Shown: positions 35,601 to 44,422 of the stretch, piece by piece
Layout of the letters: every line of letters starts with the position of its first letter
Position numbering within the stretch: the stretch's first letter is position 1
Assembly (NCBI GenBank): GCA_021846985.1
Contig: JAJZVX010000024.1
Location: 1-58,211, forward strand
Direction of reading: 5' to 3'
DNA length: 58,211 nt
From: Acidobacteriota bacterium
Lineage (GTDB): Bacteria; Acidobacteriota; Terriglobia; Terriglobales; Acidobacteriaceae
Made by a program: the position numbers and the translations under genes
Notes under the pieces: model-generated
The model's database searches: none
What the model was told of the DNA's origin: nothing
What the model saw: the letters and a program-made list of their open reading frames with translations, nothing else

Positions 35601-36335
35601 CCGTACCGCTCCGTCATTCCGGCGGACGATGCGATACTCCTTGTCGAAAACCTGCTTTTTGCCGAGAACTTCTTCCTGGAAGTAACGGACCGTTGTCTCC
35701 CGGTCGTCCGGGTGAATCAAGCTAACCCAGGAGTCCATGTCGTGCGCGGCGCTCTCATCAATCCCCAGCAACTCGTCCAGCAGTTTCGAGCTTGTCCACT
35801 TCCTGGCAGGAATGTCGAGCACATAGCTTCCTAGACCACCGATTGTCTGCGCTTCCTGCAGCACATCCCGGCTCTCGCGCAGTTCCCGCTCGGCGCGTCT
35901 CTGTTCCGTAATGTCCTTGGCAAAGACGGAAACCCCCGCCGGCTTCCCCTGGACAACAACCGGATTGAACGAGAGCTCGAATACATGCCCATCTTGGCCG
36001 GGATACTCTGCCCGGAATGGGCCGCTGGCCAGGGCACGCTTGTAGAAGGCTGTCCACGCCGCGGCTTGCTCCGCGGGAAGCAAATCGGTGGGCCGGTCGC
36101 CCGCTGAAACGGCAGTACCCAGGCTTCGCCTTGCCGTCTGCGCGAAGACGCGATTGAACAGTACCAGCCGGTAGTCCAGATCCACGGACCAAATCAGGTC
36201 TTCCGTGCTTTCGATCAGGGCCGACAGGTAGGCTTCGGTGCGATTGCGATTCTCTGTTCCCGCCGAATCCTGTGCTCTCTGTTTGACCATCGAAGGATCC
36301 CGCCGTTGCGCATCTCTGCCCTGCTTGCTGCCCAT
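32646..36335 (-). CDS. Six-PAS GGDEF-EAL protein, c-di-GMP cyclase/phosphodiesterase
   Basis: 1229 residues, no membrane helix seen. Six PAS domains occupy roughly residues 30-790; the last two begin almost identically (YRTVFQTSLDGI and YRTVFQTSLDAI), a tandem duplication. The GGDEF domain keeps GGDEF at ~878-882 and an RxxD inhibitory site five residues upstream (RESD). The EAL domain keeps the catalytic set: GAEVLLRW, VNIGARQL, ELTES, SLDDFGTSYSSL, KIDRAFV, IAEGVETEQ and FQGQLF. Both activities therefore look intact. ATG 36335 has AGGA 8 bases upstream; the frame is open to 36419. It could set c-di-GMP for the PilZ protein at 1 kb; that pairing is inference. Confidence 0.93.
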   Translation of the reverse strand: MGSKQGRDAQRRDPSMVKQRAQDSAGTENRNRTEAYLSALIESTEDLIWSVDLDYRLVLFNRVFAQTARRSLGTAVSAGDRPTDLLPAEQAAAWTAFYKRALASGPFRAEYPGQDGHVFELSFNPVVVQGKPAGVSVFAKDITEQRRAERELRESRDVLQEAQTIGGLGSYVLDIPARKWTSSKLLDELLGIDESAAHDMDSWVSLIHPDDRETTVRYFQEEVLGKKQVFDKEYRIVRRNDGAVRWVHGRGRLEFDAAGAPVRMLGVIRDVTKGKLATQELANSEARFRKFFEQNASIMLLLDPDSGRICDANLAAAEFYGYTRAQLVAMSIDQINTASSQEIAKEQQRAVRDERARFSFRHRLAKGEVRDVEVYAAPMEVDGKLLLFSIVHDVSEQRRAEARLRDSEERYRATFEQAAAGIVHTSLDGRLLRCNARFAEIVGYPREEVAGLTFQQITPAEDLAGSLIVHDALSRQETGQASWEKRYVRKDGSLIWVKGTTSIQRDRKGQPLHFITVIEDINASKAGEERLEAAIEALKAREAHYRTVFQTSLDGICVSQLSNGRYIDANKAFLDLIGFEREEVIGQTSFDLNLWVNPDERGEIASALSTGLSLRDFRTQFFRKNGEPIWVQLSLSPVKIEGVACILSVVRDISTAWAAEEQLIAAQRALQASEARYRTVFQTSLDAISITRLADGRFIDCNQAFLDTTGYSREEVIGRTTLELEMWANPRDREQLLAILRQTGHCRNLEAQFRKKDGRFFWGQMSASVIDIEEEPCILSLSRDISAAKRAEEEIRTLAFYDTLTGLPNRRLLSERLRQCLTETARTKRRGALLFIDLDNFKTLNDTLGHSAGDLLLKEVAGRLKGSVRESDTVARLGGDEFVVIVEDLSENEEEAAAQARLVAEKILAAVQGACVLADREYATTCSMGIALIGGGTRKTDDVLQQADIAMYQAKEGGRNTMRFFAPALQAAIDQRASMEKDLQHAIESRQFELYYQPQVETGTLIGAEVLLRWRHPVRGLLAPNEFIPLAEETGLILPLGEWVLETACRQLAEWSRRNGSARIALTVNIGARQLRHPDFVEQVFQVLDRTGANPERLGLELTESMLVDNIEDVIGKMTQLRERGLRFSLDDFGTSYSSLSYLKRLPLDQLKIDRAFVRDMQVDAISRAIARTIVMLSKVMGLSVIAEGVETEQQRKSLAQLGCHAFQGQLFSPPLPLQDFELLLSKPV

Positions 36336-36573
36336 TCTCAATTCCTGGAGGCACCATGCCCTGCGCATGGTTGCGAAGCGGCGCCTCTCATCCCGAGGCA
36401 AGTATGAACGACGTGTCAACTTGCCCGCTTATCATAAGAATTGTCTCAGACTACACCGGCGCCCGCTTTCTTGCCATCATCAAGGCGCCTCTTCTCCCGC
36501 GGGGTTCCGGCAGTTTCTGCCTATCCCCCGGGATGCATCCTGCGACGAAACCTGTTCATTGGCAAACAGCGGG

Positions 36574-37230
36574 CTAAGTTGCATGTGCGCCTGTCAGCCA
36601 CGCCGTCACTTCTGCCGGCGTGGCGGCCACGATCTCTGCTTCGGCCAGCTCATCCGCATTCCCATAACCCCATCCTGCTCCGAGGCGCCGCAGACCGTTG
36701 GCCCGCGCGGCGCGAAAATCGAAGATCCGGTCGCCAATCATCCACGTCGCCTTCGCGTTCAGTTTCTGCTCCTGGACCAGCGTGGCCAGCAACTTCGTCT
36801 TGCTGTGGTCCGCCACATCCGTCCGGTCCCCATAGACTGCGGTAAACAGCGGAATGAGCGCGAAGCGGTCCAGAATCCGCACCGCGAAGTGCTGCGGTTT
36901 GGAGGTGCATACATACAGCGGAAACCCCTTGCCGTGCAGTTCATCGAGCATCTCTCGCACCCCGGCGAAGACGGAGTTGTTCTTCCACCCCTCGCGGTCG
37001 TAGCATGCGCGATAGTCGCGCACCAGCGCGTCCCGTTCCTCCTGGCTCGCCTTGGGCAGCAGTTCGACCGTCCACTCGTCGGCAGGCGGACCCACAAAGC
37101 GGTCCAGCGGCCCCTGGTTTCCCATGCCTCGGTCGTCGAGCACCTTCCGCAGGCATCCCACAATGCCGGGCTTTGAGTCTGTCAGCGTTCCATCGAGATC
37201 GAAAATCAGCGCGGGAAGGACATGGGGCAT
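36574..37230 (-). CDS. HAD-family hydrolase, phosphoglycolate phosphatase-like
   Basis: 218 residues. HAD motif I LIFDLDGTLTDSKPGIV is at residues 8-24, a helical cap follows, motif II is VCTSKPQHFA, and motifs III/IV are TWMIGDRIFDFRAARANG. Length and cap type fit the Gph/PGP group, which removes phosphate from 2-phosphoglycolate or similar small phosphates. Substrate is not certain. It is transcribed leftward between the propeller-like fragment and the GGDEF-EAL gene. Confidence 0.9.
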   Translation of the reverse strand: MPHVLPALIFDLDGTLTDSKPGIVGCLRKVLDDRGMGNQGPLDRFVGPPADEWTVELLPKASQEERDALVRDYRACYDREGWKNNSVFAGVREMLDELHGKGFPLYVCTSKPQHFAVRILDRFALIPLFTAVYGDRTDVADHSKTKLLATLVQEQKLNAKATWMIGDRIFDFRAARANGLRRLGAGWGYGNADELAEAEIVAATPAEVTAWLTGAHAT

Positions 37231-37364
37231 GCCCTCAGTTTCGCAGATGCGAGCGTAGCCGGCAAAATGCCCTGCGCCGGCCCCATCCTGGATGCGCCGC
37301 CGGTTGGGCGGCTGCCGGCCCGCAGGCAGGGCCGGCTGGACCTTCTGAACGACTTCAAAGGAGC

Positions 37365-37712
37365 CTATTGCGGCCTCGCCGCGAGCGCCTGCGGCGAGGC
37401 CGCGGCGGGTGCGCCATCCCGATTCGGCGATGGCAACCGGTGCACAGTCTGACCGGCGGTGAGCACGAACAGACGTCTGTCCTTTCCGCTCACGATGCGA
37501 GCCGCGCGCACGGGAGATCCGAGCGTGACCCGCTCCAGTTCATGGCCAGTCTTCATGTCTACCAGCAGAACCTCTTCGTCGCGGTGGATGGCAGCAACGA
37601 CGTAGACATGTCCACCAGCGGTTGAAAACGCATTGATTTGTTTGCGGAATGCAGCAACTCTGAAAGCGTTTGAGCTTTCCGCAGACCTGAATCCGACACT
37701 CATCATTCGCAT
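37365..37712 (-). pseudogene. Short beta-propeller-like fragment, probable gene remnant
   Basis: 115 codons. The middle portion (INAFSTAGGHVYVVAAIH, VLLVDMKTGHELERVTLG, RLFVLTAGQTVHRLP) reads like two blades of a PQQ/YVTN-type beta-propeller, while the first ~25 residues and the Ala-rich end do not. There is no signal peptide and the size is far below the family norm. This is best read as the surviving part of a longer secreted propeller gene. A small intact protein is possible but less likely. Confidence 0.45.
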
Positions 37713-37790
37713 TGAGTCTTGGTTTCGGCGCGGATTTCTCTCTCTGTGACAACAATGCGAGCGGTTCTGCCTTTTATTGTCTGAGGTGCA

Positions 37791-37825
37791 AAACGGGCGT
37801 CACACGGAGGGAGTGGCGCCCGTTT
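37791..37825 (-). terminator. Rho-independent terminator of the phosphotransacylase gene
   Basis: Read on the minus strand, a 9-bp stem AAACGGGCG/CGCCCGTTT with a 17-base loop begins about 20 bases after the stop at 37846 and is followed by TTTT. It lies before the propeller fragment. Confidence 0.65.
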
Positions 37826-37845
37826 GCCTGCTGCTTGCCTGGCCC

Positions 37846-38838
37846 TCACACCTTGATGGCCGGATGCCTGGCGTTGTGCAGCAGCAATGCGACAGCGCAA
37901 CTGGTCAGCCTGGTTTCGGCCGAGTCCGCGCGGCTGGTCAGGATCGTCGGTACCCGCGCCCCCAGCACGATCCCTGCCAGTTGCGCGCCGCCCAGGTACT
38001 CCAACTGCTTGGCCAGCATGTTGCCGCTCTCCAGGTCCGGCACCACCAGGATGTCTGCCTGGCCCGCTACCGGCGAAACCAGCCGCTTGATATGCGCCGC
38101 CTTTGCGCTCACAGCCGTGTCAAAGGCCAGAGGCCCATCCAGGATTCCGCCGGTAATCTGTCCGCGGTCGGCCATCTTGCAAAGCGCGGCGGCGTCCAGA
38201 GTCGATTTGATCTTCGCGCTGACCGTCTCCACCGCCGACAGCAGCGCCACCTTGGGTTCTGGAATGCCCAGTGCGTGCGCCAGGTCGATTGCGTTCTGCA
38301 CAATGTCAACTTTGTCTTCAAGTTCAGGCTCAATGTTGATGGCTGCGTCGGTAATCAGCAGAGTCCGCGAGTAGGCCGGTGTATCCATCACAAACACATG
38401 ACTGATGCGCCGGCTGGTCCGCAGCCCCGTATCCCGATTCATGGCTATCTTCATCAAGGTGTCAGTGTGCAGGCTGCCCTTCATCATGGCCTGCGCCTTG
38501 CCGCTGCGGCAGATCGCCACCCCAAGCTCGGCCGCCTTCACTTCGGTCTCCGCGTGCAGAACCGGATAGGGGCTAATGTCCACACCGATCTTCGCCGCCA
38601 GCTCTCTGATGGCTGGCTCGTTGCCAATCAAGGTAGGCTCGATCAGCTTTTCCGTTGCGCCTTCGACGGCGCCGCGCAGCGACACATCCGTGAGCGGCCA
38701 TACCACCGCCGTCGTAATCGGCGGCAAACCCTTGCAGCGCTCAATGAACTGATGAAACACGTGGAAGTCAGGGGGATGCCCTACGAGGGGGTCCACTGCC
38801 ACGCCTTCCGCCAAAGGGGCAAGATCGCTCGTCTTCAT
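37846..38838 (-). CDS. Phosphate acetyl/butyryltransferase family protein
   Basis: 330 residues. The Pta/Ptb fold is indicated by MMKGSLHTDTLMKIAM, SRRISHVFVMDTPAY, ITDAAINIEPELEDKVDIVQNAI, GILDGPLAFDTAVS and DILVVPDLESGNMLAKQL. Such enzymes swap CoA and phosphate on short acyl groups. The length (about 330) and lack of an N-terminal regulatory domain fit phosphotransbutyrylase-like members. No acetate or butyrate kinase lies beside it; the divergent neighbour is a sugar kinase. ATG 38838 has GGAG 5 bases upstream. Confidence 0.88.
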   Translation of the reverse strand: MKTSDLAPLAEGVAVDPLVGHPPDFHVFHQFIERCKGLPPITTAVVWPLTDVSLRGAVEGATEKLIEPTLIGNEPAIRELAAKIGVDISPYPVLHAETEVKAAELGVAICRSGKAQAMMKGSLHTDTLMKIAMNRDTGLRTSRRISHVFVMDTPAYSRTLLITDAAINIEPELEDKVDIVQNAIDLAHALGIPEPKVALLSAVETVSAKIKSTLDAAALCKMADRGQITGGILDGPLAFDTAVSAKAAHIKRLVSPVAGQADILVVPDLESGNMLAKQLEYLGGAQLAGIVLGARVPTILTSRADSAETRLTSCAVALLLHNARHPAIKV

Positions 38839-39059
38839 AAGTTCTCCAGATCGCACAGATGCGCCTCCTGTCTTCCTCTATCATTCTCTCGCGGCGGCCG
38901 GAAGCCGCCTGTGCCATGAGTCACAATTCGGGTCGTCATATCAAATCATGGTGCCTTGCTTACCCTGTTTCTCGCCGTTCCGCCTCTTTTCTCCCCACCC
39001 CTGCCCCTGCTATGCTGGCCACCGCCGGCAAAACCGATTTACGCAACAGGAGTCAGGCT

Positions 39060-40535
39060 ATGTGGTTCCTCGGAATGGATGTGGGTACGGGTGGTACGCG
39101 GGCCGTTATCGTGGATGGCGGCGGAAAACTAGTAGCCGGGGCGTCGAGCGAACACGCGCCCTTCCGCACTCCCCACCCCGGCTGGGCCGAGCAGGATCCG
39201 GAAGACTGGTGGCGCGCCGCGCAGGAGGCCATCCGGCAGGCCATGGCCGCCGCGCCCGAGCCCCACCAACCCATCGTGGCGCTCGGCCTGACCGGGCAGA
39301 TGCACGGCGCCGTGCTCCTTGACGAGGCCGGGCAGGTGCTGCGGCCCTCCCTTATCTGGTGCGACACCCGCACCCAGCCCGAGTGCGACTGGCTGCACGA
39401 AAAGCTGGGCTACGAGCGCATGATCGAGCTTACCTGCAATCCGGCTCTGCCCAACTTTACGCTGACCAAGCTGCTGTGGGTGAAGACCCACGAGCCGGAG
39501 ATCTTTGCCAAGACGCGCCACATCATGTGTCCCAAGGATTATGTGCGCTACCGCCTGACCGGCGAGTTTGCCATTGACGTGCAGGAGGCCTCGGGAACGC
39601 TCCTGCTCGACGTGACCCATCGCCGCTGGTCGCAGGAGGTGGCGGAGGCGGCCGGCATCCCCGAAAGCTGGCTGCCCCGAGTCTACGAGTCGCCGGAAGT
39701 CTGCGCCCGCATCAGCGCGCAAGCCGCCGGTCTCACCGGCCTCGCGGCCGGAACCCCGGTGGTTGCCGGCGCGGGCGATCAGGGCGCCGGGGCAGTCGGT
39801 ATGGGCATTCTGCAGCCCGGTTCCGTCTCGGCCACCATCGGCACCTCCGGCGTGGTCTTTGCCGCCACCGCCGATCCCACGCGCGATCCCAAGGGCCGCC
39901 TCCACACCTTCTGCCACGCCGTTCCGGGGTTGTGGCACGTCATGGGCGTCACCCAAGGCGCGGGCCTCAGTCTGCGCTGGCTGCGCGACACGTTCTTCCC
40001 CGGCCACAACTACGACTACCTCAGCGCCGCCGCCGCCAGGGTTCCCGCCGCCAGCGAGGGGCTTGAGTGGGCTCCCTACCAGATGGGTGAGCGTACGCCC
40101 CATCTCGATCCCGAGGTTCGCGCCGCCTTTACCGGCATCGCCTCCACCCATACCGCCGCGCACTTTGTCCGCGCCGTGCTCGAGGGCGTGGCTTACTCGC
40201 TCCAGGACACTTTCACGCTCTTCGCGGAGCTTGGTATCCCTGTCTCGGCCATTCGCCTGGGCGGAGGAGGAGCCCGCGGCGCCCTCTGGCGTAAAATCCA
40301 GGCCGGCATCTACGGCCGGGCGGTTGAGGTTCTCACCGCCGAGGAAGGTGGCGCCTTTGGCTGCGCGCTCATGGCCGGCGTGGGTGCGGGACACTGGACC
40401 AACCTTGACCAGGCATGCGCCCAGGCCATCGAAGTGGCGCAGCGCATCGATCCCGATCCAGCCGATCTGGCCGCTTATCAAACCGGCTACGCCCACTGGC
40501 GCAAGGTCTATCCGGCGCTCAAAACCCTGCGCTGA
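39060..40535 (+). CDS. xylB: Xylulokinase, FGGY family
   Basis: 491 residues, typical for XylB. The N-terminal ATPase motif is FLGMDVGTGGTRAVIVD, and the xylulokinase-specific segment GLTGQMHGAVLLD is present, as are IWCDTRTQPECDWL, a catalytic-domain GAGDQGAGAVGMG and the C-terminal LGGGGARGALWRKIQAGIYG. The enzyme phosphorylates D-xylulose for entry into the pentose phosphate pathway. ATG 39060 follows CAGGAG at 7 bases. No xylose isomerase is adjacent; the downstream gene is a GH20 hydrolase, so sugar scavenging is the theme. Confidence 0.92.
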   Translation: MWFLGMDVGTGGTRAVIVDGGGKLVAGASSEHAPFRTPHPGWAEQDPEDWWRAAQEAIRQAMAAAPEPHQPIVALGLTGQMHGAVLLDEAGQVLRPSLIWCDTRTQPECDWLHEKLGYERMIELTCNPALPNFTLTKLLWVKTHEPEIFAKTRHIMCPKDYVRYRLTGEFAIDVQEASGTLLLDVTHRRWSQEVAEAAGIPESWLPRVYESPEVCARISAQAAGLTGLAAGTPVVAGAGDQGAGAVGMGILQPGSVSATIGTSGVVFAATADPTRDPKGRLHTFCHAVPGLWHVMGVTQGAGLSLRWLRDTFFPGHNYDYLSAAAARVPAASEGLEWAPYQMGERTPHLDPEVRAAFTGIASTHTAAHFVRAVLEGVAYSLQDTFTLFAELGIPVSAIRLGGGGARGALWRKIQAGIYGRAVEVLTAEEGGAFGCALMAGVGAGHWTNLDQACAQAIEVAQRIDPDPADLAAYQTGYAHWRKVYPALKTLR

Positions 40536-40650
40536 GCACAGGACGCGCCCGGCCGCTCGCCGCGGGGCTGCGGGACGAACGGCATCGTGACAGCCGCCGC
40601 CACCATGCGTTAGCCTTTCATCCCATTGGGATTTCTGCGAGGAGTGGCCT

Positions 40651-42750
40651 ATGCATTGTCGCATTTTTCTGGTTTCTTTCGTGCTTTCCTGCGCTGCCGC
40701 CGCCGGCCTGGCCCAGCAGGCGCCGCCGTTCAACTGCGCCGATCTCAAGCTTGTTCCGGCGGTGCGCGAGTGCGGCGGCAATGACAGCTTGCTTCTGAAC
40801 GCCGGCGCCAACGTTGTGGCGGACAACAACCCGGAAGATCAGTTTGCCGCCGAGGATCTGAAGGCCGCGCTGGATTCCGCCGGCGTCTCCGCTCCCGCCC
40901 GCGACGCCATCACCATCTCGCTTGCTCGTGCCGACAGCGAAGCAGGCAAGAGGGCGCTCGACCAGCACAATCTGAAATTCGACGCCGCCATGCATGACGA
41001 GGGCTACATGCTTGCCGGGGAGGGCAAAGATGGAGTGGCCGTGGTGGCGGAAACCTCCGCAGGGCTTTTCTACGGCGTGCAGACCCTCAAGCAGCTGATT
41101 CACGGCTGGGGCAAGGACGCCGTCCTGCTTGTTCCCACCATCCGCGACTGGCCCGCCATGGCGCATCGCGGCATCTCCGATGACTGGTCGCGTGGCCCGC
41201 TGCCCAACATGGAGTTTCTGAAGCGCGAAATCCGCACCCTGGCCGCCTACAAGCTCAACCTATTCTCGCCCTATTTTGAAAACACCTTCGCCTACGCCTC
41301 CTCGCCGGTGGCAGCGTTTCCCGGCGGCGCCATGACCCCGGACCAGGCCCGCGAACTGGTGGCCTACGCGGGCAAATATCACATCACCATCATTCCGGAG
41401 CAGGAATCCTTCGGCCATCTGCACAGCGTGCTCAAGTTCCAGCAGTTTGCCGGTCTGGCCGAAACGCCCAACGGCGCGGTACTCGCCCCCGGCGATCCCC
41501 GCACGCTGCCGCTCATTGGCGAGTGGTTCGCGGAACTGGCCAAGGTTTTTCCTGGTCCCTGGGTCCACATCGGGGCCGACGAAACCTTCGAGCTGGGCCT
41601 TGGCCGCACCCGCGAGGAAGTGCAGCAGAAGGGCCTCGGCGCGGTTTATCTCGACTTTCTAAGCCGCATCCACCAGACCCTGGCGCCCAACCACAAGCAG
41701 CTACTCTTCTGGGGCGATATCGCCGAGCACTCGCCCGATCTGGTAAGCACTTTGCCCAAGGACATGATCGCCGTTCCCTGGGAGTACGACGCCAAGCCGG
41801 ACTTTACCGGGCTCATTCTGCCATTCAAGAACGCCGGACTTGAGACCTGGGTTGCCCCCGGCGTGAACAACTGGAGCAGGCTCTATCCCAACAACAACGA
41901 GGCGCTGGGCAACATCCGCGCCTTTGTCCGCGACGGCCAGAAGCTTGGTTCCACGGGCATGCTCAACACCATCTGGAACGACGACGGCGAGGGTATCTTC
42001 GACGAGAACTGGTTCGGCGTGCTCTTTGGCGCCGCCGCCTCGTGGCAGCCCGGTGAGAGCTCGCAGGAGGTTTTCACGGCCTCGTACGGCCAGGCTTTTC
42101 ACCGCGACGTCACGGGCAAGATCAGCCAGGCGCAGCGGGAGCTAATGGCCGCCCACAACGACTTCAAGGCGGCCGGTCTGGGCGATGCCGGCGACGATTA
42201 CTTCTGGCTTGATCCCTTTTCGCCCGAGGGTCAGGCGGTGGCCGGCAAAATCCGCCCTCAGCTTGCCAGCCTGCGGCTGCACGCCGAGCGCGCCATCGCG
42301 CTGATTGCCGAGGCCCGCGCCGCCGCGAAGCTTGAAAATCAGCCGGCGCTGGATGCTATGGATCTGGGCGCGCGCCGCATCGACTTTGTAGGCCTGAAAT
42401 TCCAGTTTGCCGACGAGTGCGTGGTCCTGTACCGGCACGCTCTCTCTCTCACCGACGATCCCGCGCGGTGGGATGAGCTTGCCGGCGTCCTGTGGACCAT
42501 CAGCTCCAGCGACGGCCGCTTCGAGGACATTCGCAACGGCTACGCCCTGCTCGGCCAGCTCTACCGCGAGGCCTGGCTGCGCGACAACCGGCCCTACTGG
42601 CTGGCCAACAACATGGCCCGGTACCATGCCGCGACGGAGCTGTGGGAGGCCCGCGCCGCGCGCTGGCAGCAGGTACGCGAGCAGTGGGACGAGACGCACA
42701 CCCTGCCCACGCCGCAGCAGGCCGGCCTGCCCGCCTGGATGGGGAACTAG
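40651..42750 (+). CDS. Secreted glycoside hydrolase family 20-like protein (beta-N-acetylhexosaminidase fold)
   Basis: 699 residues with a signal peptide (MHCRIFLVSFVLSCAAAAGLAQQ). A GH20 N-terminal domain (about 50-150) precedes the TIM barrel: DWPAMAHRGISDDWSRGPL, IIPEQESFGHLHSVLKF, and the catalytic pair Asp310-Glu311 in VHIGADETFELG. It should act in the periplasm or outside on GlcNAc/GalNAc-terminated glycans. The ~250-residue C-terminal helical region is extra relative to minimal GH20 enzymes. It follows xylB by 115 bases. Confidence 0.88.
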   Translation: MHCRIFLVSFVLSCAAAAGLAQQAPPFNCADLKLVPAVRECGGNDSLLLNAGANVVADNNPEDQFAAEDLKAALDSAGVSAPARDAITISLARADSEAGKRALDQHNLKFDAAMHDEGYMLAGEGKDGVAVVAETSAGLFYGVQTLKQLIHGWGKDAVLLVPTIRDWPAMAHRGISDDWSRGPLPNMEFLKREIRTLAAYKLNLFSPYFENTFAYASSPVAAFPGGAMTPDQARELVAYAGKYHITIIPEQESFGHLHSVLKFQQFAGLAETPNGAVLAPGDPRTLPLIGEWFAELAKVFPGPWVHIGADETFELGLGRTREEVQQKGLGAVYLDFLSRIHQTLAPNHKQLLFWGDIAEHSPDLVSTLPKDMIAVPWEYDAKPDFTGLILPFKNAGLETWVAPGVNNWSRLYPNNNEALGNIRAFVRDGQKLGSTGMLNTIWNDDGEGIFDENWFGVLFGAAASWQPGESSQEVFTASYGQAFHRDVTGKISQAQRELMAAHNDFKAAGLGDAGDDYFWLDPFSPEGQAVAGKIRPQLASLRLHAERAIALIAEARAAAKLENQPALDAMDLGARRIDFVGLKFQFADECVVLYRHALSLTDDPARWDELAGVLWTISSSDGRFEDIRNGYALLGQLYREAWLRDNRPYWLANNMARYHAATELWEARAARWQQVREQWDETHTLPTPQQAGLPAWMGN

Positions 42751-43275
42751 AGCAGGCCTGGCCGCGGCGCAGGGCCTGCTCTGGCTGACTGCGTGTTGCG
42801 TTCTTCCGGTATTGGCCGGGTTTTTGGGCCAGAAAGTGCCGCATGGCGATATTTTCATGGCAGTCATTCTCTATTTTCAATCACTTGCCTGATACCCCCC
42901 TGGGGTAGAGGGGGGGGTAGGGGGGTACATTTTCTCGTCCCGGCTTTCCGGGCGCTCTTCACTCTGCCGCCGAAGGCGATTCTCGAAGCCATTTTCCCAT
43001 GACGGGGGTAATTTTCTGCAAGGGGCGCCGGAATCAGGCACAACCAGGGTTGCCGTGCCCTGTTGGGGTTCTTTCCACCGCCGCTCCGTGCCGATCACAC
43101 CGGCTTCCGGGCAGGGGCTTCGGGCTGCACGCACTCTGGTTTTGCTGGAGGCGGGCGGCTGTTCTTTTCTGGGCGGACAAGGCTGGATGGCGGGCTTGCG
43201 GCGCTTGGCGGGCGCCCCATGCTTCCCGCCCGTTTTGGTGGAGGGGGGAGTGTCCTAAGAGTGCGTTGCTGAAAA
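42751..43275. other. Intergenic region with a G-rich quadruplex-prone element
   Basis: No gene was recognised in this 525-bp stretch. At 42894-42928 TACCCCCC and GGGGGGTA flank long guanine runs (4, 8 and 6 G), able to form a hairpin or a G-quadruplex on the plus strand. The rest is GC-rich without ribosome sites or conserved protein motifs. Confidence 0.55.
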
Positions 43276-43391
43276 TTATCGACGGCGACCGCAGCAGATA
43301 TTGAACTTCTTGCCACTCTTGCAGGGAGACAGGGCATTTTTCGCAGGTTGATGCGATTTCGCGTAGGAGTTAACCTCCGCTGCGAAGTCAA
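43276..43391 (-). pseudogene. SEC-C zinc-motif small protein, apparently frameshifted
   Basis: SEC-C motifs read PCPCGSGKKxxxCCG. On the minus strand the second half is present (PCKSGKKFNICCGRRR, stop at 43276), and the first half (LRKMPC) is present in the neighbouring frame, which begins at TTG 43391 with AAGG 7 bases upstream. A two-base CT insertion between the two PC codon pairs would explain the break. Either this is a decayed microgene, or the second frame alone is used from an unknown start. The single-base accuracy of the sequence here matters. Confidence 0.42.
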
Positions 43392-43553
43392 TGCACCGCC
43401 TTGAAGGGAAGCACAAGGAGAACGTTGTATCGCCGTCGTGATGCGTGATTGGGAGGGCGGAGGGGCGATGGGAGTCCAGCCGAGCGGGCGCTCGCGGATG
43501 ACCGCACGGAGGCTGCATTGTCTCTGCGGGATGCCGTGTTCCGGGAGCGGGCC

Positions 43554-44306
43554 TTAGCGGAAGCGCTTGGAGGGCTCGTCGGAGAAGATCTCGCCGTCGC
43601 GGATGTGGATGACGCGGTGGGCGTACTCGGCGATGTCGGGCTCGTGGGTGACGAGGACGATGGTATTGCCGTTGGCGTGGAGCTGGTCGAAGAGGCCCAT
43701 GATCTCGATGCCGGTTTTGGAGTCGAGGTTGCCGGTGGGCTCGTCGGCGAGGATGATGGAGGGCGAGTTGACGAGGGCGCGGGCGACGGCGACGCGCTGG
43801 CGCTGGCCTCCGGAGAGTTCGTTGGGCTTATGGAACATGCGGGATTCCAGGCCGACGTTGGTGAGGGCCTGGCGGGCCTTTTCCAGGCGGGCGGTGGCGT
43901 GGGTTCCGTTGTAGATGAGGGGCAGCTCGACGTTGTGGAGAGCGGTGGCGCGCGCCAGCAGATTGAAGGTCTGGAAGACGAAGCCAATTTCCTTGTTGCG
44001 GATGCGGGCGAGCTGGTCGTCGTCGAGCTCGCTGACGAGCTGGCCGTTGAGCCAGTATTTGCCCCGGGTGGGGGTGTCGAGGCAGCCGATGAGGTTCATG
44101 AGGGTGGACTTGCCGGAGCCGGAGGGGCCCATGATGGCGACGTACTCGTTGTAGCGAATGCGGAGCGAGACGCCGCGCAGGGCGTGGACCTGTTGTTCGG
44201 AGCCCATGTCGTAGGTACGCCAAAGGTCTTCGACAACGATGACATCGCCGGAGGGCGGAGCCGCGTGCGGAGCGAGTTCTTGGCTGCTGGTGCCGGTGAG
44301 AGCCAT
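43554..44306 (-). CDS. ABC transporter ATPase, MacB/LolD type
   Basis: 250 residues. Walker A is GPSGSGKST, the signature is [15 protein letters not shown], Walker B is [12 protein letters not shown], and H-loop [12 protein letters not shown] follows. The NLDSKTG and [16 protein letters not shown] features are those of the MacB/LolD/FtsE-like group, which drive extracytoplasmic lipoprotein or drug handling without direct substrate passage. ATG 44306 has AGAGGA about 10 bases upstream; an in-frame ATG at 44375 lacks one. It follows an adaptor gene in the same direction. The matching FtsX-type permease is not in the window. Confidence 0.93.
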   Translation of the reverse strand: MALTGTSSQELAPHAAPPSGDVIVVEDLWRTYDMGSEQQVHALRGVSLRIRYNEYVAIMGPSGSGKSTLMNLIGCLDTPTRGKYWLNGQLVSELDDDQLARIRNKEIGFVFQTFNLLARATALHNVELPLIYNGTHATARLEKARQALTNVGLESRMFHKPNELSGGQRQRVAVARALVNSPSIILADEPTGNLDSKTGIEIMGLFDQLHANGNTIVLVTHEPDIAEYAHRVIHIRDGEIFSDEPSKRFR

Positions 44307-44422
44307 GAGCTGATTATCCTCTGCCGGGGTTGGTGGCGGAAAGGAGCGGGAGGGCTGCTTCGTCTCCGTTTGCATCTTGCGCAGGGTAGCAGGGCCTGGG
44401 CGGAAGGCCGCCGGAGGCCGGA

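Noticed and set aside
39129..40829. 566-codon minus-strand frame opposite xylulokinase
   Set aside because: Antisense of a gene with full FGGY motifs; Gly/Arg/Ala-rich shadow sequence with no motif of its own.
43388..43987. 199-codon Ser/Pro-rich minus-strand frame over the ABC ATPase end
   Set aside because: Same-strand out-of-phase shadow of the ATPase gene, composed of Ser/Pro/Arg low complexity.
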